Shown here piece after piece: positions 45,632 through 54,949 of a DNA stretch of 64,000 nt. Both the position numbers and the translations under genes were made by a program. The notes below the pieces were generated by a model, which ran no database searches, was not told the origin of the DNA, and saw only the letters and a list, made by a program, of their open reading frames with translations. This DNA comes from Ignavibacteria bacterium UBA7675 (GTDB lineage: Bacteria > Bacteroidota > Ignavibacteria > Kapaibacteriales > UB7675). The stretch covers positions 1-64,000 of the forward strand of contig DLHF01000062.1 of assembly GCA_002483085.1 (NCBI GenBank). Direction: 5' to 3'. How positions within the stretch are numbered: position 1 is the stretch's first letter; each line of letters starts with the position of its first letter.

Positions 45632-47188
45632 ATGAGCAAGACTCCTCTTATTGCTGCTATTGATGTTGGTACAAACTCTTTCCATCTTATTATTGCGTCG
45701 GTGAATTCCCGGGGCGTCTTTACCATACACAGCCGGGACAAGGAAACCGTGCGGCTGGGCGAAGGCAGCGGCGATATGAAGCACCTCGCTTCCGAGGCAA
45801 TTGAGCGAGGCGTAAAAGCACTCCAGCGATTTACGGGTTCGGCTCGCAATGCGCGGGCGACAATACGGGCTGTGGGTACCAGCGCTGTGCGCGAAGCACT
45901 GAACCGCGACATTTTTATTCAGCGTGTACGAGAAAGCACTGGTATCTCGGTAGAAGTAGTGTCTGGCAACGAAGAAGCACGCCTTATCTATCTGGGGATA
46001 CTTCAGGCGCTTCCTGTGTACAGCGATAAGGTGCTGTTCATCGACATCGGTGGCGGCAGCACAGAGACTGGTGTCGGCACGCAAGGAGAACTCCGCTTTG
46101 TAAATAGCGTAAAGCTGGGCGCTATCCGTATGACACAGAAGTTCTTTACTAAAGAAAAGATTACGGACAAAGACATCAAACAATGCCGGGATTACATAAG
46201 AGGCGAATGGGCTCTTACCTTTCGCTCCATACTCCACGAAGGATATGAGAATGCAGTAGGAAGTTCCGGTACCATCCAGACAATTTTCTCTGTTGCTTAT
46301 GGGCTGAATAACATCCCCTTACCCGAATCATTCAATGGTGCTACACTTGAACAGCCAGAGTTGCTAAAAGCTATTGAAACAATACTTCACGCTCGCACGA
46401 CATCAGGGCGTGCCGCACTTCCCGGCATGGAGCCACGCAGAGCAGATATTATTGCAGGCGGGTCGGCCATTCTGGAACAGGCAATTCTCGGCCTTCAGAT
46501 TCGCCGCTTAACATTTTCCTCCTATGCCTTGCGCGAGGGAATCCTGTTAGACACCTATAGCAAGCAGCAGGCAATCAGAAAATATCATCACCTGAGCAAC
46601 TTACGGTACGAGTCGGTGCTCCGCCTTTGCGAGCAATGCCAAGTAAATATGGACCACAGCAGTCATGTAAAGAATCTCGCTGTCCAACTGTTCGACGCCC
46701 TCCAGCCATTGCACCAATATGGCGACCAAGAACGCGAGCTATTGGAAGCTGCGGCCTATCTGCACGATGTAGGCTACCATATCGCCGCCGACCAGCATCA
46801 CAAGCATAGTTATTATATTATTCGCAACTCTGCTATGCTGGGATTTACCACCGACGAAGCTGAACTTATTGCCAATATTGCGCGTTACCACAGGAAAAGC
46901 CATCCAAAGCCAAAGCATGAGAACTTCCAAAAAGTAGCGGTCTCACAACGGCTCGTTGTATCCCTTATGGCTGGAATTTTGCGAATTGCAGAAGGTTTGG
47001 ACCGTCGACAGATCCAGAATGTAGAATCAGCAACAGTACAAATCGACGACGACAAAATGGCAATCACGATTACCTATAGAGGTTTGGTGCCTCGCCCTGA
47101 TATTGAGATATGGGGAGCCGAGCGCAAAAAGACCCTGCTCGAAGCAGTCCTCAACAGGAAAATTTCTTTTACAATTAAGCACGTATAG
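45632..47188 (+). CDS. Ppx/GppA phosphatase family protein with C-terminal HD domain
   Basis: 518 residues. The actin-like ATPase core begins LIAAIDVGTNSFHLIIASV, and the second phosphate motif is VLFIDIGGGSTETGV. The third region is VGSSGTIQTIF. The C-terminal part carries an HD-type set (LEAAAYLHDVGYHI ... HHKHSYYII). Such enzymes break down polyphosphate or convert pppGpp to ppGpp; sequence alone does not tell which. The ATG at 45632 opens directly at the conserved strand; a long upstream extension to 45350 overlaps another gene in a different frame and is rejected. Confidence 0.92.
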   Translation: MSKTPLIAAIDVGTNSFHLIIASVNSRGVFTIHSRDKETVRLGEGSGDMKHLASEAIERGVKALQRFTGSARNARATIRAVGTSAVREALNRDIFIQRVRESTGISVEVVSGNEEARLIYLGILQALPVYSDKVLFIDIGGGSTETGVGTQGELRFVNSVKLGAIRMTQKFFTKEKITDKDIKQCRDYIRGEWALTFRSILHEGYENAVGSSGTIQTIFSVAYGLNNIPLPESFNGATLEQPELLKAIETILHARTTSGRAALPGMEPRRADIIAGGSAILEQAILGLQIRRLTFSSYALREGILLDTYSKQQAIRKYHHLSNLRYESVLRLCEQCQVNMDHSSHVKNLAVQLFDALQPLHQYGDQERELLEAAAYLHDVGYHIAADQHHKHSYYIIRNSAMLGFTTDEAELIANIARYHRKSHPKPKHENFQKVAVSQRLVVSLMAGILRIAEGLDRRQIQNVESATVQIDDDKMAITITYRGLVPRPDIEIWGAERKKTLLEAVLNRKISFTIKHV

Positions 47189-47303
47189 AATTATCTTTGC
47201 GTTCTGCGGCACTATTGGTCGTAACCTTTTCGGCTTTTACAGTGTCATTTTTCATTAGACACAAAGCTTTAGGTTTCTTTATAACTTTTAACGGGAGTTC
47301 CAA

Positions 47304-48506
47304 ATGCTCAAAAGAGTTACTGTATTTTTTGCTCTCTTCTGTGTGATGGCCGTTGCCGGTCTTGCGCAGCAGAGAGTGGTAATTTCCACAGCACCGATCC
47401 ATATCAAGGGAAACACGCAATTCATCGCTCCTCCTGTCTCCAACCAGGCTGGCTCGTATATGAACTTGCCTTATGCCCAACCGGTTTCCGATAATCCGGG
47501 CAGTGTCCTCCTTATACCGATTGACACTGCATTCAGCACTCAAACTGATGGTAGTGACTCATCGTTTGCTATTACAGATGAAAATGACAGTCTCCTAGCG
47601 TTTACAGGTCTTTGGGATTATCCGCTGATTAACCCCGGTCTGGGTTATGATATCACGATGCCCTTTCAAATGATTCCCCCGATGCAGGGCGAACTCCAGA
47701 TTGACAGTATTATATTTTTTATGTTCAAACTGCCAACATGGCCTGATCTCCAAGGTGATATCTATATGCTGCCTCTGCTGGCTCCCGCAAACCTCAACTG
47801 GAACCAATACACGGGTTATCGTATTCCTCTGGAGAATTTCATCTCTATCCCCGACTTCGACGAGCTCGTGACCATTAGCAAAGACACTATAAATACTCGC
47901 CTTGTAGAGCAGCCTTTAGAAATTAAACCCGTAATCATTCATACACCCGGTCTGGTTATACCCGCGAACAAAGCCTTTGGTTTTGGCTTTATCAGGGAAG
48001 TTGAAGCCGATGGTGTTCGTTTGCTCGGCGGATACGAATGGGATCAAACGGTAAAACCCACAGGCGGTATGATGACAACTGTCGGCGGCAGCGATACCGT
48101 GCGCTCGATGTTTGGAAACCTCGTATGGACAGCAGCAAGCCCCGCTCCGCTGACCAACCAACCCATCCGCCAGAACTTTGACGTTCGCATCTTTGGCCGC
48201 TTTGAGGCTACAACAGGTGTTACACCCGATCCGACCCCCGGTACGGCTGGCTTCACATTGGGAACTAACTTCCCGAACCCAGCTTCTACCGAAACTCATA
48301 TTCGCTTTTCGGTTGATAAAACAGGCTCCACGACGCTGCGCCTGACAAATATGCTCGGCCAAGTTGTCGTAACTTCGACTGATAGCTATAGCCCGGGATC
48401 ATATGTGTGGGATGTACCGACCTCGAACCTGCCTTCCGGTACCTATATCTATTCGCTTTCTATCGGTGACAGAACAATCACCCGTACCATGACAATTGCA
48501 CGGTAA
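47304..48506 (+). CDS. Secreted T9SS cargo protein, unknown function
   Basis: 400 residues. The ATG at 47304 has GGGAG upstream and opens a signal peptide ending near Ala-Gln (VAGLAQQ). The middle region (about 25-315) is beta-rich with no family I recognise. Residues about 320-400 are a T9SS type A sorting domain (FPNPASTETHIRFSVDKTGS, ... LPSGTYIYSLSIGDR, ending MTIAR). Expected to be exported and attached to the surface or released. Confidence 0.87.
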   Translation: MLKRVTVFFALFCVMAVAGLAQQRVVISTAPIHIKGNTQFIAPPVSNQAGSYMNLPYAQPVSDNPGSVLLIPIDTAFSTQTDGSDSSFAITDENDSLLAFTGLWDYPLINPGLGYDITMPFQMIPPMQGELQIDSIIFFMFKLPTWPDLQGDIYMLPLLAPANLNWNQYTGYRIPLENFISIPDFDELVTISKDTINTRLVEQPLEIKPVIIHTPGLVIPANKAFGFGFIREVEADGVRLLGGYEWDQTVKPTGGMMTTVGGSDTVRSMFGNLVWTAASPAPLTNQPIRQNFDVRIFGRFEATTGVTPDPTPGTAGFTLGTNFPNPASTETHIRFSVDKTGSTTLRLTNMLGQVVVTSTDSYSPGSYVWDVPTSNLPSGTYIYSLSIGDRTITRTMTIAR

Positions 48507-48524
48507 GCAGTATAAGGGCTCGAC

Positions 48525-48570
48525 AATAAGAAGCCCCGGAACCTCATTGGTTTTGGGGCTTCTTATTTTA
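48525..48570 (+). terminator. Bidirectional terminator between two T9SS cargo genes
   Basis: AATAAGAAGCCCC and GGGGCTTCTTATT form a perfect 13-base stem with a 17-base loop. The T tract is interrupted. Confidence 0.8.
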
Positions 48571-48595
48571 TAACCCTGTAATAGGCTCACCTATA

Positions 48596-50374
48596 TCACT
48601 CTGTTATCACCAGCTTAGCTGTGTAGCTCTCTCCCTGCTGTATCACCTTCACCATATAAGTGCCAGAAGCAAGATTGGGAATATTTACCGATTTCAGTTC
48701 ACTATCGGATGATATCATCAACGAGCCTTCATAGACAATAGTGCCAATCATATCAGTAATAGTCACAGTAGCATTACCATCACTAGGAAGGTTTAGCTCC
48801 ATTTGTAGTTCATCTCCACTCCTCACAGGATTCGGTAAGATACGGAATAATCCATCAATGGGACTATTATTGGCTCCCTGCTTACCTCCAATAATATCTA
48901 TAAACTGATAACAAATTGTCTGAATAGGTTGGTATTCTCCTGTACTTCCTTCCTCCAGAACGGTTGTGGCAGGCTTTGACTCATCCAATGTTGATTGAAG
49001 GAACTGTAATGTATAAGGAAGTATCTCAGGACCAGCATCTTTATAACACTCTATGTTTAATTCAAAGCCGTTTGTTTTAGCAAACCAAGCATCTCTAAAC
49101 AAGTTAGATTCAACTCGCTCTGCCTCTCCAACCGCAGCAACCCCCTTGTCGGCAAAGGTATACAATCCTTGATAGATACCTTCAATACTATAGAAAGCAT
49201 GAACAGTCTGGTCTGGATTAACTGTACTTGGTTTATATAATCGAGAGTATTGCAGGCTCCCGGCGGGGTTAGTTTTCAGCAGCATACCGCTGCTGTTTAC
49301 GAGAGTCCAATCTGCCAGTTTTACAAGAGTACCTTTATTATAGCCTCCAATAACAAATCCGGTTGATCCTGTCTTAATGCCACCGATATTATAACTAAAT
49401 ACCTCTTTAGCTTCAAAAGCTTCATTGGAGGCACCACCTGTTACCCCCTGAATTTCTTTTACCCAATAACCAATTCTCTGTGCATCAAATTTTACAATAA
49501 TTCCCTTATGTATCTCCGGATTACTCCCTACCGCACGAATTCTTTCTCCGCCAACAATCATTAATCCACCATCATAGGTAGAAATAATATTATTACCCCA
49601 AGTTGAATTAGTTGAGGGCGTAGGAACAACAAACCAACCAGAGGAAGTGACGGCAAGAGCGGGTGTAGTCTCAACCAGGAGAATAGCCGATGGATCAACC
49701 CCTACAGTTTGTATTATACCAGTAACAGCATATCCATTGGCCGTAGGAGTAATTGATCGTCCCTCTTCTCTTACCGCCGGGTCTGCATCCAATACTTTAT
49801 GCGTAGTGAGCACTCCCCCAGCACTGAATTTAGCGAGCAGGAGATTATTATTACCAGTTGCAGTCCTTGTCCATCCTGTTACAACATATGTTCCCTGATC
49901 CTCAATAATATCAAGAAATTCAGCCGAGCCTTCAAAGGTATACATATGCCGCCATAATACTACACCGATTGAGTTTGCCTTAACAATATAGGCCCGCCTC
50001 ACTCCACCGACCTCAGCAGCTCCAACAGCGACAAAACCACCGTCACTCGCAGCTACGACTGAATTGCCCCAATCTTTTACATTATCCGAGCCATTAATCC
50101 TAGCCGGACATGTAATAGTCCAGACAGTTGTTCCATTAGGGGTAGAGCGTGTAAGAAAAAGATCACTATTGTAAAACGGATCATTCTCATGAGCTTCTCC
50201 TGTCATGATATAGTTGTAATCTGTACAACCGCGAATCTTTTTAGCGACATCCTTTAGATTGCTAGCTCCGTAATACTTCTGAAACTCATGAATCTGGGCG
50301 CATACAGAAACAGTAGAGGCAGCAAAAATTAGTGCCCCGATTTTCAACCAGGACAAAATAGTCGATCGTTTCAT
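48596..50374 (-). CDS. Secreted T9SS cargo protein with beta-propeller-like repeats
   Basis: 592 residues. A signal peptide (about 1-26, ending VCAQ) is followed by a region with repeating units of the form G-(F/Y)-x-(A/V)-x-G ... A-x-(I/L)-x-K, seen in SDGGFVAVGAAEVGG, YVVTGWTRTATG, GYAVTGIIQTVG, DGGLMIVGGERI and GFVIGGYNKG. These suggest a beta-propeller of the kind found in many Bacteroidota secreted proteins. Residues about 510-592 form a T9SS type A sorting domain (LPNPVRSGDELQMELNLP, ... LASGTYMVKVIQQGES, ending VITE). The DNA of this gene and the gap after it is visibly richer in A and T than its neighbours, which may mean more recent acquisition. Confidence 0.85.
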   Translation of the reverse strand: MKRSTILSWLKIGALIFAASTVSVCAQIHEFQKYYGASNLKDVAKKIRGCTDYNYIMTGEAHENDPFYNSDLFLTRSTPNGTTVWTITCPARINGSDNVKDWGNSVVAASDGGFVAVGAAEVGGVRRAYIVKANSIGVVLWRHMYTFEGSAEFLDIIEDQGTYVVTGWTRTATGNNNLLLAKFSAGGVLTTHKVLDADPAVREEGRSITPTANGYAVTGIIQTVGVDPSAILLVETTPALAVTSSGWFVVPTPSTNSTWGNNIISTYDGGLMIVGGERIRAVGSNPEIHKGIIVKFDAQRIGYWVKEIQGVTGGASNEAFEAKEVFSYNIGGIKTGSTGFVIGGYNKGTLVKLADWTLVNSSGMLLKTNPAGSLQYSRLYKPSTVNPDQTVHAFYSIEGIYQGLYTFADKGVAAVGEAERVESNLFRDAWFAKTNGFELNIECYKDAGPEILPYTLQFLQSTLDESKPATTVLEEGSTGEYQPIQTICYQFIDIIGGKQGANNSPIDGLFRILPNPVRSGDELQMELNLPSDGNATVTITDMIGTIVYEGSLMISSDSELKSVNIPNLASGTYMVKVIQQGESYTAKLVITE

Positions 50375-50813
50375 AGGACTAAATCTAATAAGTGGTTAAA
50401 TGGTTAAAACATCTATGATGGCAGTAATTTCCAGCCACCACAGCGGAGTTGATGCAATTTGCAGTAAATGAGATAGCCAAAAGTAACCTGGCTGAACAAG
50501 GGTAGATTATAGGTTACGTGGCAATACATCAAATAGGACAGAGATTATGAAAATGAGAGAGAAACCTCCTACAACAGTTAAAAAAGTGAGTTAGGTGTAG
50601 TGTAAAAACACCGTAAGTATTGTGAAAGATATATGGAGCTTAATGGTAATAAACTGCCGGTGCACCAGTATTAGAGAATAGCGCTGTAGGTACCAACGAA
50701 CTCTCGGGTGGCCAAAATATAACGGAATACCTGTATATGCAAGTAAAAAAATACAAATAAAAAAGGTGCGATTTCTCGCACCTTTTTTAGAAACAATGAT
50801 TGCTGATAGAACT
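50375..50813. other. 439-base gap, AT-rich, no recognised gene
   Basis: It contains the upstream region of the propeller-like gene and the terminator of ahcY at 50757-50790. No repeat copy, small RNA or credible open frame is seen. Confidence 0.6.
50757..50790 (-). terminator. Terminator of the methyl-cycle cluster (after ahcY)
   Basis: AAAAGGTGCGA and TCGCACCTTTT form the stem. On the minus strand it is followed by a T run. Confidence 0.85.
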
Positions 50814-52472
50814 TTACGTACCCGCGTTGTAGTCTTGGATATACGCTATCTGCTCTTTGGTCAGTTTGTCGATCTTCATGCCCATTGTGCTGAGTTTCAT
50901 CGTTGCAATGTACTCGTCCTGCTCTACCGGAATGTCGAGCACTTCATTGGGCAGCTTCACGCCACTGCTGTGAGCTTCTGCCAAGCGAATGTGCGACATG
51001 AACTGATTTGCAAACGACATATCCATTACTTCCGAGGGATGGCCTTCGGCTGCAGCAAGATTTACAAGGCGCCCTTCAGCAAGCACATAAATGCGATTGC
51101 CGTTTTTCAGCGTGTACTCTTCGCAGTTCTGGCGAATGGTGCGCTTGCTCACAGCGATTTCAGCGAGTTCCTTGATATTGATCTCTGCATCATAGTGCCC
51201 CGTGTTGCACACGATTGCACCGTCGCGCATTACCTCAAAGTGATTTTTACGGATGATATCTTTTACGCCCGTCGCCGTACAGAAAATATCACCTATTTTG
51301 GCAGCTTTGTCCATCGACATTACCTCGTGGCCTTCCAGCACAGCTTTCAAAGCAGATGTTGCTTTGATTTCTGTAGCGATCACATTCGCGCCCATACCTT
51401 TGGCGCGTTTTGCAACGCCGGACCCGCAATGGCCGTGGCCTGCAACAACGAAATTTTTGCCAGCGAGCATGACCGATGTCGCGCGAATAATACCGTCGAG
51501 CGTAGACTGCCCCGTACCATACACATTATCGAAGTCCCACTTGGTTTCTGCATCGTTGACTGCAATTACTGGATAGAACAATTTGCCTGCAGCAGCACGG
51601 GCGCGCAGACGCTGAACACCTGTCGTGGTTTCTTCTGTACCACCAATAACGCCGTTTTGTGCAAACTCAGGATGGTGCTCGTGCACAGAGTTGATCAGGT
51701 CGCAGCCGTCATCAAGCGTAAGATGCGGACGCAGATCGATTGTTCTGTCAATACACCAATAGAAATCTTCGTGGTTGCCATACCAAGCAAAAATCGAAAT
51801 ACCGTCTTCAGCAAGTGCTGCAGCTACGGCGTCGTTGGTCGACAGTGGATTGCAGCCCGACCACGATACTTCGGCACCAGCAGCGCGCAGCGTGCGGATA
51901 AGCACTGCCGTCTCTTTAGTTACGTGCAGACAGCCAGCAATGTGCAGCCCTTTGAGCGGCTGGGTTTTGCTGTACTTCTCGCGCAGCTTCATCAACACGG
52001 GCATACGCGATTCAGCCCAGTCAATAAGCTTCCGACCTTCTTCTGCCAGCCGAATATCACGCACACAGTATTTACCGCGCTCTTCGCTAAATTTTCCTTT
52101 AGCAACCCGTGCCGGAATACGACCAGCCGAAGCTTTTTTCCCAGCAGCGTTTGCTGCAGCCTTGCCTTTACCAGCTTTGCCCTTAGCAGCTTTACCTTTC
52201 GCAACAACCTTGCCATTGCCTGCTGCTTTGCCTTTTTTTGCTACAACTTTGTCAGTAGCAGCAGCTTTACCTTTTGCTGCGGTTTTAGCTTTTGCAACAG
52301 CTTTGCCTTTTGCTGCGGCTTTGCCTTTTACTGCGGCTTTACCGTTAGTTGCTGCTTCGCCGTTAGTTGCTGCTTCGCTGTTAGTCGCTACTTCACCATT
52401 GGTTTCAACTTTGGCTTTTGCGCCTTTGGGACGACCCGGTCGTCTCTTTGTTACTTGCTCTGTTGTATCCAT
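50814..52472 (-). CDS. ahcY: Adenosylhomocysteinase with Lys/Ala-rich, AT-hook-like N-terminal extension
   Basis: 552 residues. The core from about residue 129 splits S-adenosylhomocysteine into adenosine and homocysteine with bound NAD. It has IAGCLHVTKETAVLIRTLRA, SGCNPLSTNDAVAAAL, GGTEETTTGVQRL, NVYGTGQSTLDGI and the Rossmann motif GHGHCGSGVAKRAKGMGA. GHGHC stands where many bacterial and eukaryotic enzymes have GYGDVG, recalling archaeal/thermophile-type enzymes. Residues 1-128 are extra. RRPGRPKG at 10-17 fits the AT-hook core, and residues about 44-112 are short units of K-G-K-A-A and A-K-G-K as in histone H1-like tails. No other ATG occurs until Met157, inside the core, so the extension is probably translated. 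DNA binding is inference. metK is immediately upstream (45 bases), suggesting one transcript. Confidence 0.93.
   Translation of the reverse strand: MDTTEQVTKRRPGRPKGAKAKVETNGEVATNSEAATNGEAATNGKAAVKGKAAAKGKAVAKAKTAAKGKAAATDKVVAKKGKAAGNGKVVAKGKAAKGKAGKGKAAANAAGKKASAGRIPARVAKGKFSEERGKYCVRDIRLAEEGRKLIDWAESRMPVLMKLREKYSKTQPLKGLHIAGCLHVTKETAVLIRTLRAAGAEVSWSGCNPLSTNDAVAAALAEDGISIFAWYGNHEDFYWCIDRTIDLRPHLTLDDGCDLINSVHEHHPEFAQNGVIGGTEETTTGVQRLRARAAAGKLFYPVIAVNDAETKWDFDNVYGTGQSTLDGIIRATSVMLAGKNFVVAGHGHCGSGVAKRAKGMGANVIATEIKATSALKAVLEGHEVMSMDKAAKIGDIFCTATGVKDIIRKNHFEVMRDGAIVCNTGHYDAEINIKELAEIAVSKRTIRQNCEEYTLKNGNRIYVLAEGRLVNLAAAEGHPSEVMDMSFANQFMSHIRLAEAHSSGVKLPNEVLDIPVEQDEYIATMKLSTMGMKIDKLTKEQIAYIQDYNAGT
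52342..52395 (-). repeat. Tandem 18-base repeats inside the ahcY extension
   Basis: Plus-strand CCGTTAGTTGCTGCTTCG occurs twice in a row (52342-52359 and 52360-52377), followed by a third unit with three changes. Looser units of the same period continue toward 52260. All are in frame and encode the E-A-A-T-N-G and G-K-A-A type units. Confidence 0.85.
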
Positions 52473-52517
52473 ACTATATCCGATAAATGAAAAGAGGTAA
52501 AAGTCATAAACAATGTT

Positions 52518-53660
52518 TTAAGCCGAAAGACCCTGGCGGAGCATATCCACAAGATTAAGCTCTTCCCAAGGGAACTCATTGCGCCCGAAGTGGCCATATG
52601 CTGCCGAAGCGCGATAAATCGGCTGGCGCAAGTTGAGGCGTTCGATAATGCCCATAGGTGTCAGGTCGATATTCTTGCGAATAAATTCGCCGATCTGGCT
52701 CGACGATACTACTCCCGTACCGTGCATATCTACGTGGATTGATACTGGATCGGCTACACCAATAGCATAAGAAAGCTGAATCGTGCACTCGCTTGCGAGC
52801 TTTGCAGCCACGATGTTCTTAGCGAGATGGCGCGCTGCATATGCTGCGGAGCGGTCTACTTTTGTCGGATCTTTTCCGGAGAATGCGCCGCCGCCATGAG
52901 GTGCTTTACCGCCGTAAGTATCAACTATAATTTTGCGCCCTGTAAGCCCCGTATCACCGTGCGGACCTCCAATTACAAAATTGCCAGTAGGATTGATGTA
53001 GTACTTTGTTTTTTTATCAAGGTATTTGGCGGGAATTACTTTTTTCACCACGTGCTCGATAACATCGGCTGCAATTTGCTTTTGCTTCACATCCGGGTCG
53101 TGCTGTGTAGACACCACTACCGTATCGACGCGCATAATTTTGCCGCTCTCGTCGTACTCAATTGTCACCTGCGACTTTGCATCAGGGCGTAAGTACGGCA
53201 TCAGCTTCGATTTCTTTTTGCGCAGAGCTGCGAGCTTGTGCACGATCTTATGCGAATACATCAGCGAAGCAGGCATGTATTCCGGAGTTTCGCTGCACGC
53301 GTATCCGAACATCATGCCTTGGTCGCCTGCACCGCCCTTATCAACACCCATCGCGATATCGGGCGACTGCCGGTTGATTACATTGATCACAGTACACGAC
53401 TCGTAATCAAAGCGGTATTCAGCCTTCGTATAGCCGATATCCTTAATAACACCACGTACCAGATCGGGCAGATCTACATAGGTGTTGGTTGTAATTTCAC
53501 CGCCGACAACGATAAGACCTGTCGTTGCAAAACACTCGCAGGCAACACGCCCGTTAGGATCGGCTTTCAGTACAGCATCGAGTACCGCGTCGGACACCTG
53601 ATCGCAAATCTTATCAGGATGGCCTTCGGATACGGACTCGGATGTGAAAAAATAGGACAT
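52518..53660 (-). CDS. metK: S-adenosylmethionine synthetase
   Basis: 380 residues. It makes S-adenosylmethionine from methionine and ATP. Motifs are FTSESVSEGHPDKICDQVSD at the start (His in the catalytic motif), GAGDQGMMFGYA, GGGAFSGKDPTKVDRSAAY and FVIGGPHGDTGLTGRKIIVD, all in family register. ahcY follows 45 bases downstream and a nucleotidyltransferase gene precedes it by 42 bases. No SAM riboswitch is visible in those short gaps, so control must act further upstream, if at all. Confidence 0.97.
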   Translation of the reverse strand: MSYFFTSESVSEGHPDKICDQVSDAVLDAVLKADPNGRVACECFATTGLIVVGGEITTNTYVDLPDLVRGVIKDIGYTKAEYRFDYESCTVINVINRQSPDIAMGVDKGGAGDQGMMFGYACSETPEYMPASLMYSHKIVHKLAALRKKKSKLMPYLRPDAKSQVTIEYDESGKIMRVDTVVVSTQHDPDVKQKQIAADVIEHVVKKVIPAKYLDKKTKYYINPTGNFVIGGPHGDTGLTGRKIIVDTYGGKAPHGGGAFSGKDPTKVDRSAAYAARHLAKNIVAAKLASECTIQLSYAIGVADPVSIHVDMHGTGVVSSSQIGEFIRKNIDLTPMGIIERLNLRQPIYRASAAYGHFGRNEFPWEELNLVDMLRQGLSA

Positions 53661-53702
53661 ACAGTCGTTAACGGAAAAGTGTAAGAATGACTATTGAATT
53701 AT

Positions 53703-54686
53703 TTACCATGTTCCAACATCAATGGCGCTGGAATCGCCTACATTTGCGTGAATAAACTGTCCGCGAATAGCGGCATTATTGCCAATAATTGAACCTTCCA
53801 GAAGCGATTGCTGAACAGTCGCGCCATCGCTTATGATAGAGTCGCGCACAATACTATCGACAACTACTGCATCATCTGCAATTGTTGCATTCGGACCTAT
53901 TACCGCTCGCTCTACTCTGGCGTTGGGCGAGATATACACTGGCGGTATCACAACAGCATCGGGAAATTGCCGATCTGTAGAACGACGGCTGAGAAGATGC
54001 CGGTTGGTCGAAAGTAATGTCTCAGATTTTCCGCAATCGTACCAGCCTTCTACTGAGAATGTAGTAAATTGCTCGCCTTCGTCGATCATAATCTGTAATG
54101 CATCAGTAAGCTGATATTCTCCACGGGTCCGAATATTTTCGCTCATCAGCCTGTCGAGACTTGTGCCCAGCAACGCCGTATTGGTGATATAGTACAAACC
54201 TACGAGTGCCAGATTCGTCGTCGGGTTTTCCGGCTTCTCTACAAGCCGTGTTATTATGCCTTCTCCGCTTATTTCTGCTACGCCAAAACGCCGCGGATCT
54301 TCTACCGGCTTCACGCCAAGCGCGCTTTGACGTGAATTGACAACCTTCGCCAGGTCGACCTCAAAAATTGTGTCTCCCAAGATAATCAGCACCGGCTCTT
54401 CGTCCAGCACTTCGCGGGCAAGCCATATGGAATGGCCTAACCCCTTGCGCTCTTCTTGGTTGATGAATGTTACATCGAGATCAAAATTTCTGCGTACATA
54501 CTCCTCGACGAGATCACCCATATAGCCAACGATGATGCAGCACTCGCCTACACCCTGATTTTGCAGCTCTTCGAGAATATGACCGAGGATTGGCTTCCCG
54601 GCCACATTAAGCAAAACCTTGGGCAGAGTGTAGGTATGCGGTCGCAATCGGCTGCCAACCCCTGCTACTGGAATAATCGCCTTCAT
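53703..54686 (-). CDS. Sugar-phosphate nucleotidyltransferase (glucose-1-phosphate thymidylyltransferase-like)
   Basis: 327 residues. The N-terminal nucleotidyltransferase domain has the signature AIIPVAGVGSRLRPHTYTLPK, with ILGDTIFEVDLAKV as the metal-binding Asp region, and EKPENPTTNLALVGLYY. The C-terminal part (about 240-327) has left-handed beta-helix hexapeptides (YISPNARVERAVIGPNATI, ... GSIIGNNAAI). It activates a sugar phosphate to a nucleotide sugar for surface glycans. Whether the nucleotide is dTTP or UTP cannot be decided. It is the first gene of the minus-strand run ending in ahcY, though its function is unrelated to the methyl cycle. Confidence 0.88.
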   Translation of the reverse strand: MKAIIPVAGVGSRLRPHTYTLPKVLLNVAGKPILGHILEELQNQGVGECCIIVGYMGDLVEEYVRRNFDLDVTFINQEERKGLGHSIWLAREVLDEEPVLIILGDTIFEVDLAKVVNSRQSALGVKPVEDPRRFGVAEISGEGIITRLVEKPENPTTNLALVGLYYITNTALLGTSLDRLMSENIRTRGEYQLTDALQIMIDEGEQFTTFSVEGWYDCGKSETLLSTNRHLLSRRSTDRQFPDAVVIPPVYISPNARVERAVIGPNATIADDAVVVDSIVRDSIISDGATVQQSLLEGSIIGNNAAIRGQFIHANVGDSSAIDVGTW

Positions 54687-54703
54687 ACTAATTTCCGGAT
54701 CTA

Positions 54704-54949
54704 CTAAAAGAGGGCAGTAAATTCAAAGTTATTAATATACGACTTTTCCCGGAAAGGCTCTATTGAAAAGTACCACTTTTGCCCACCGGGAATGTGGCAA
54801 CCACCGATTGCACTATTTTGTGCACGCCCGTTGCTCAACACTGTAAAAAAGGCCAGCGACGCTATAACAGCGCGAGCAGCCCAATCCGTTCCTTCTGCCT
54901 GTGCCCACTGCGCTTTTTTCCAATCGTACCAGCAGCGAAATCGCAGCAC
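54704..54949 (-). CDS. Possible small secreted protein (weak)
   Basis: An open frame of 81 residues beginning at a GTG. It holds a possible signal segment (VIASLAFFTVLSNGRAQ), then GGCHIPGGQKWYFSIEP, and ends NNFEFTALF. The closing aromatic residue is like the last strand of an outer-membrane protein. No ribosome site stands out, and the start is awkward, since 26 residues precede the hydrophobic segment. It could also be the end of a decayed gene. Not recognised. Confidence 0.25.
   Translation of the reverse strand: MLRFRCWYDWKKAQWAQAEGTDWAARAVIASLAFFTVLSNGRAQNSAIGGCHIPGGQKWYFSIEPFREKSYINNFEFTALF

Noticed and set aside
50766..52490. Long plus-strand open frame opposite ahcY
   Set aside because: It exists because of the biased codon composition of ahcY and its Lys/Ala repeats. 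The minus-strand product has clear enzyme motifs.
53661..53702. SAM riboswitch before metK
   Set aside because: The gap is only 42 bases, too short for any known SAM-binding class with an expression platform.
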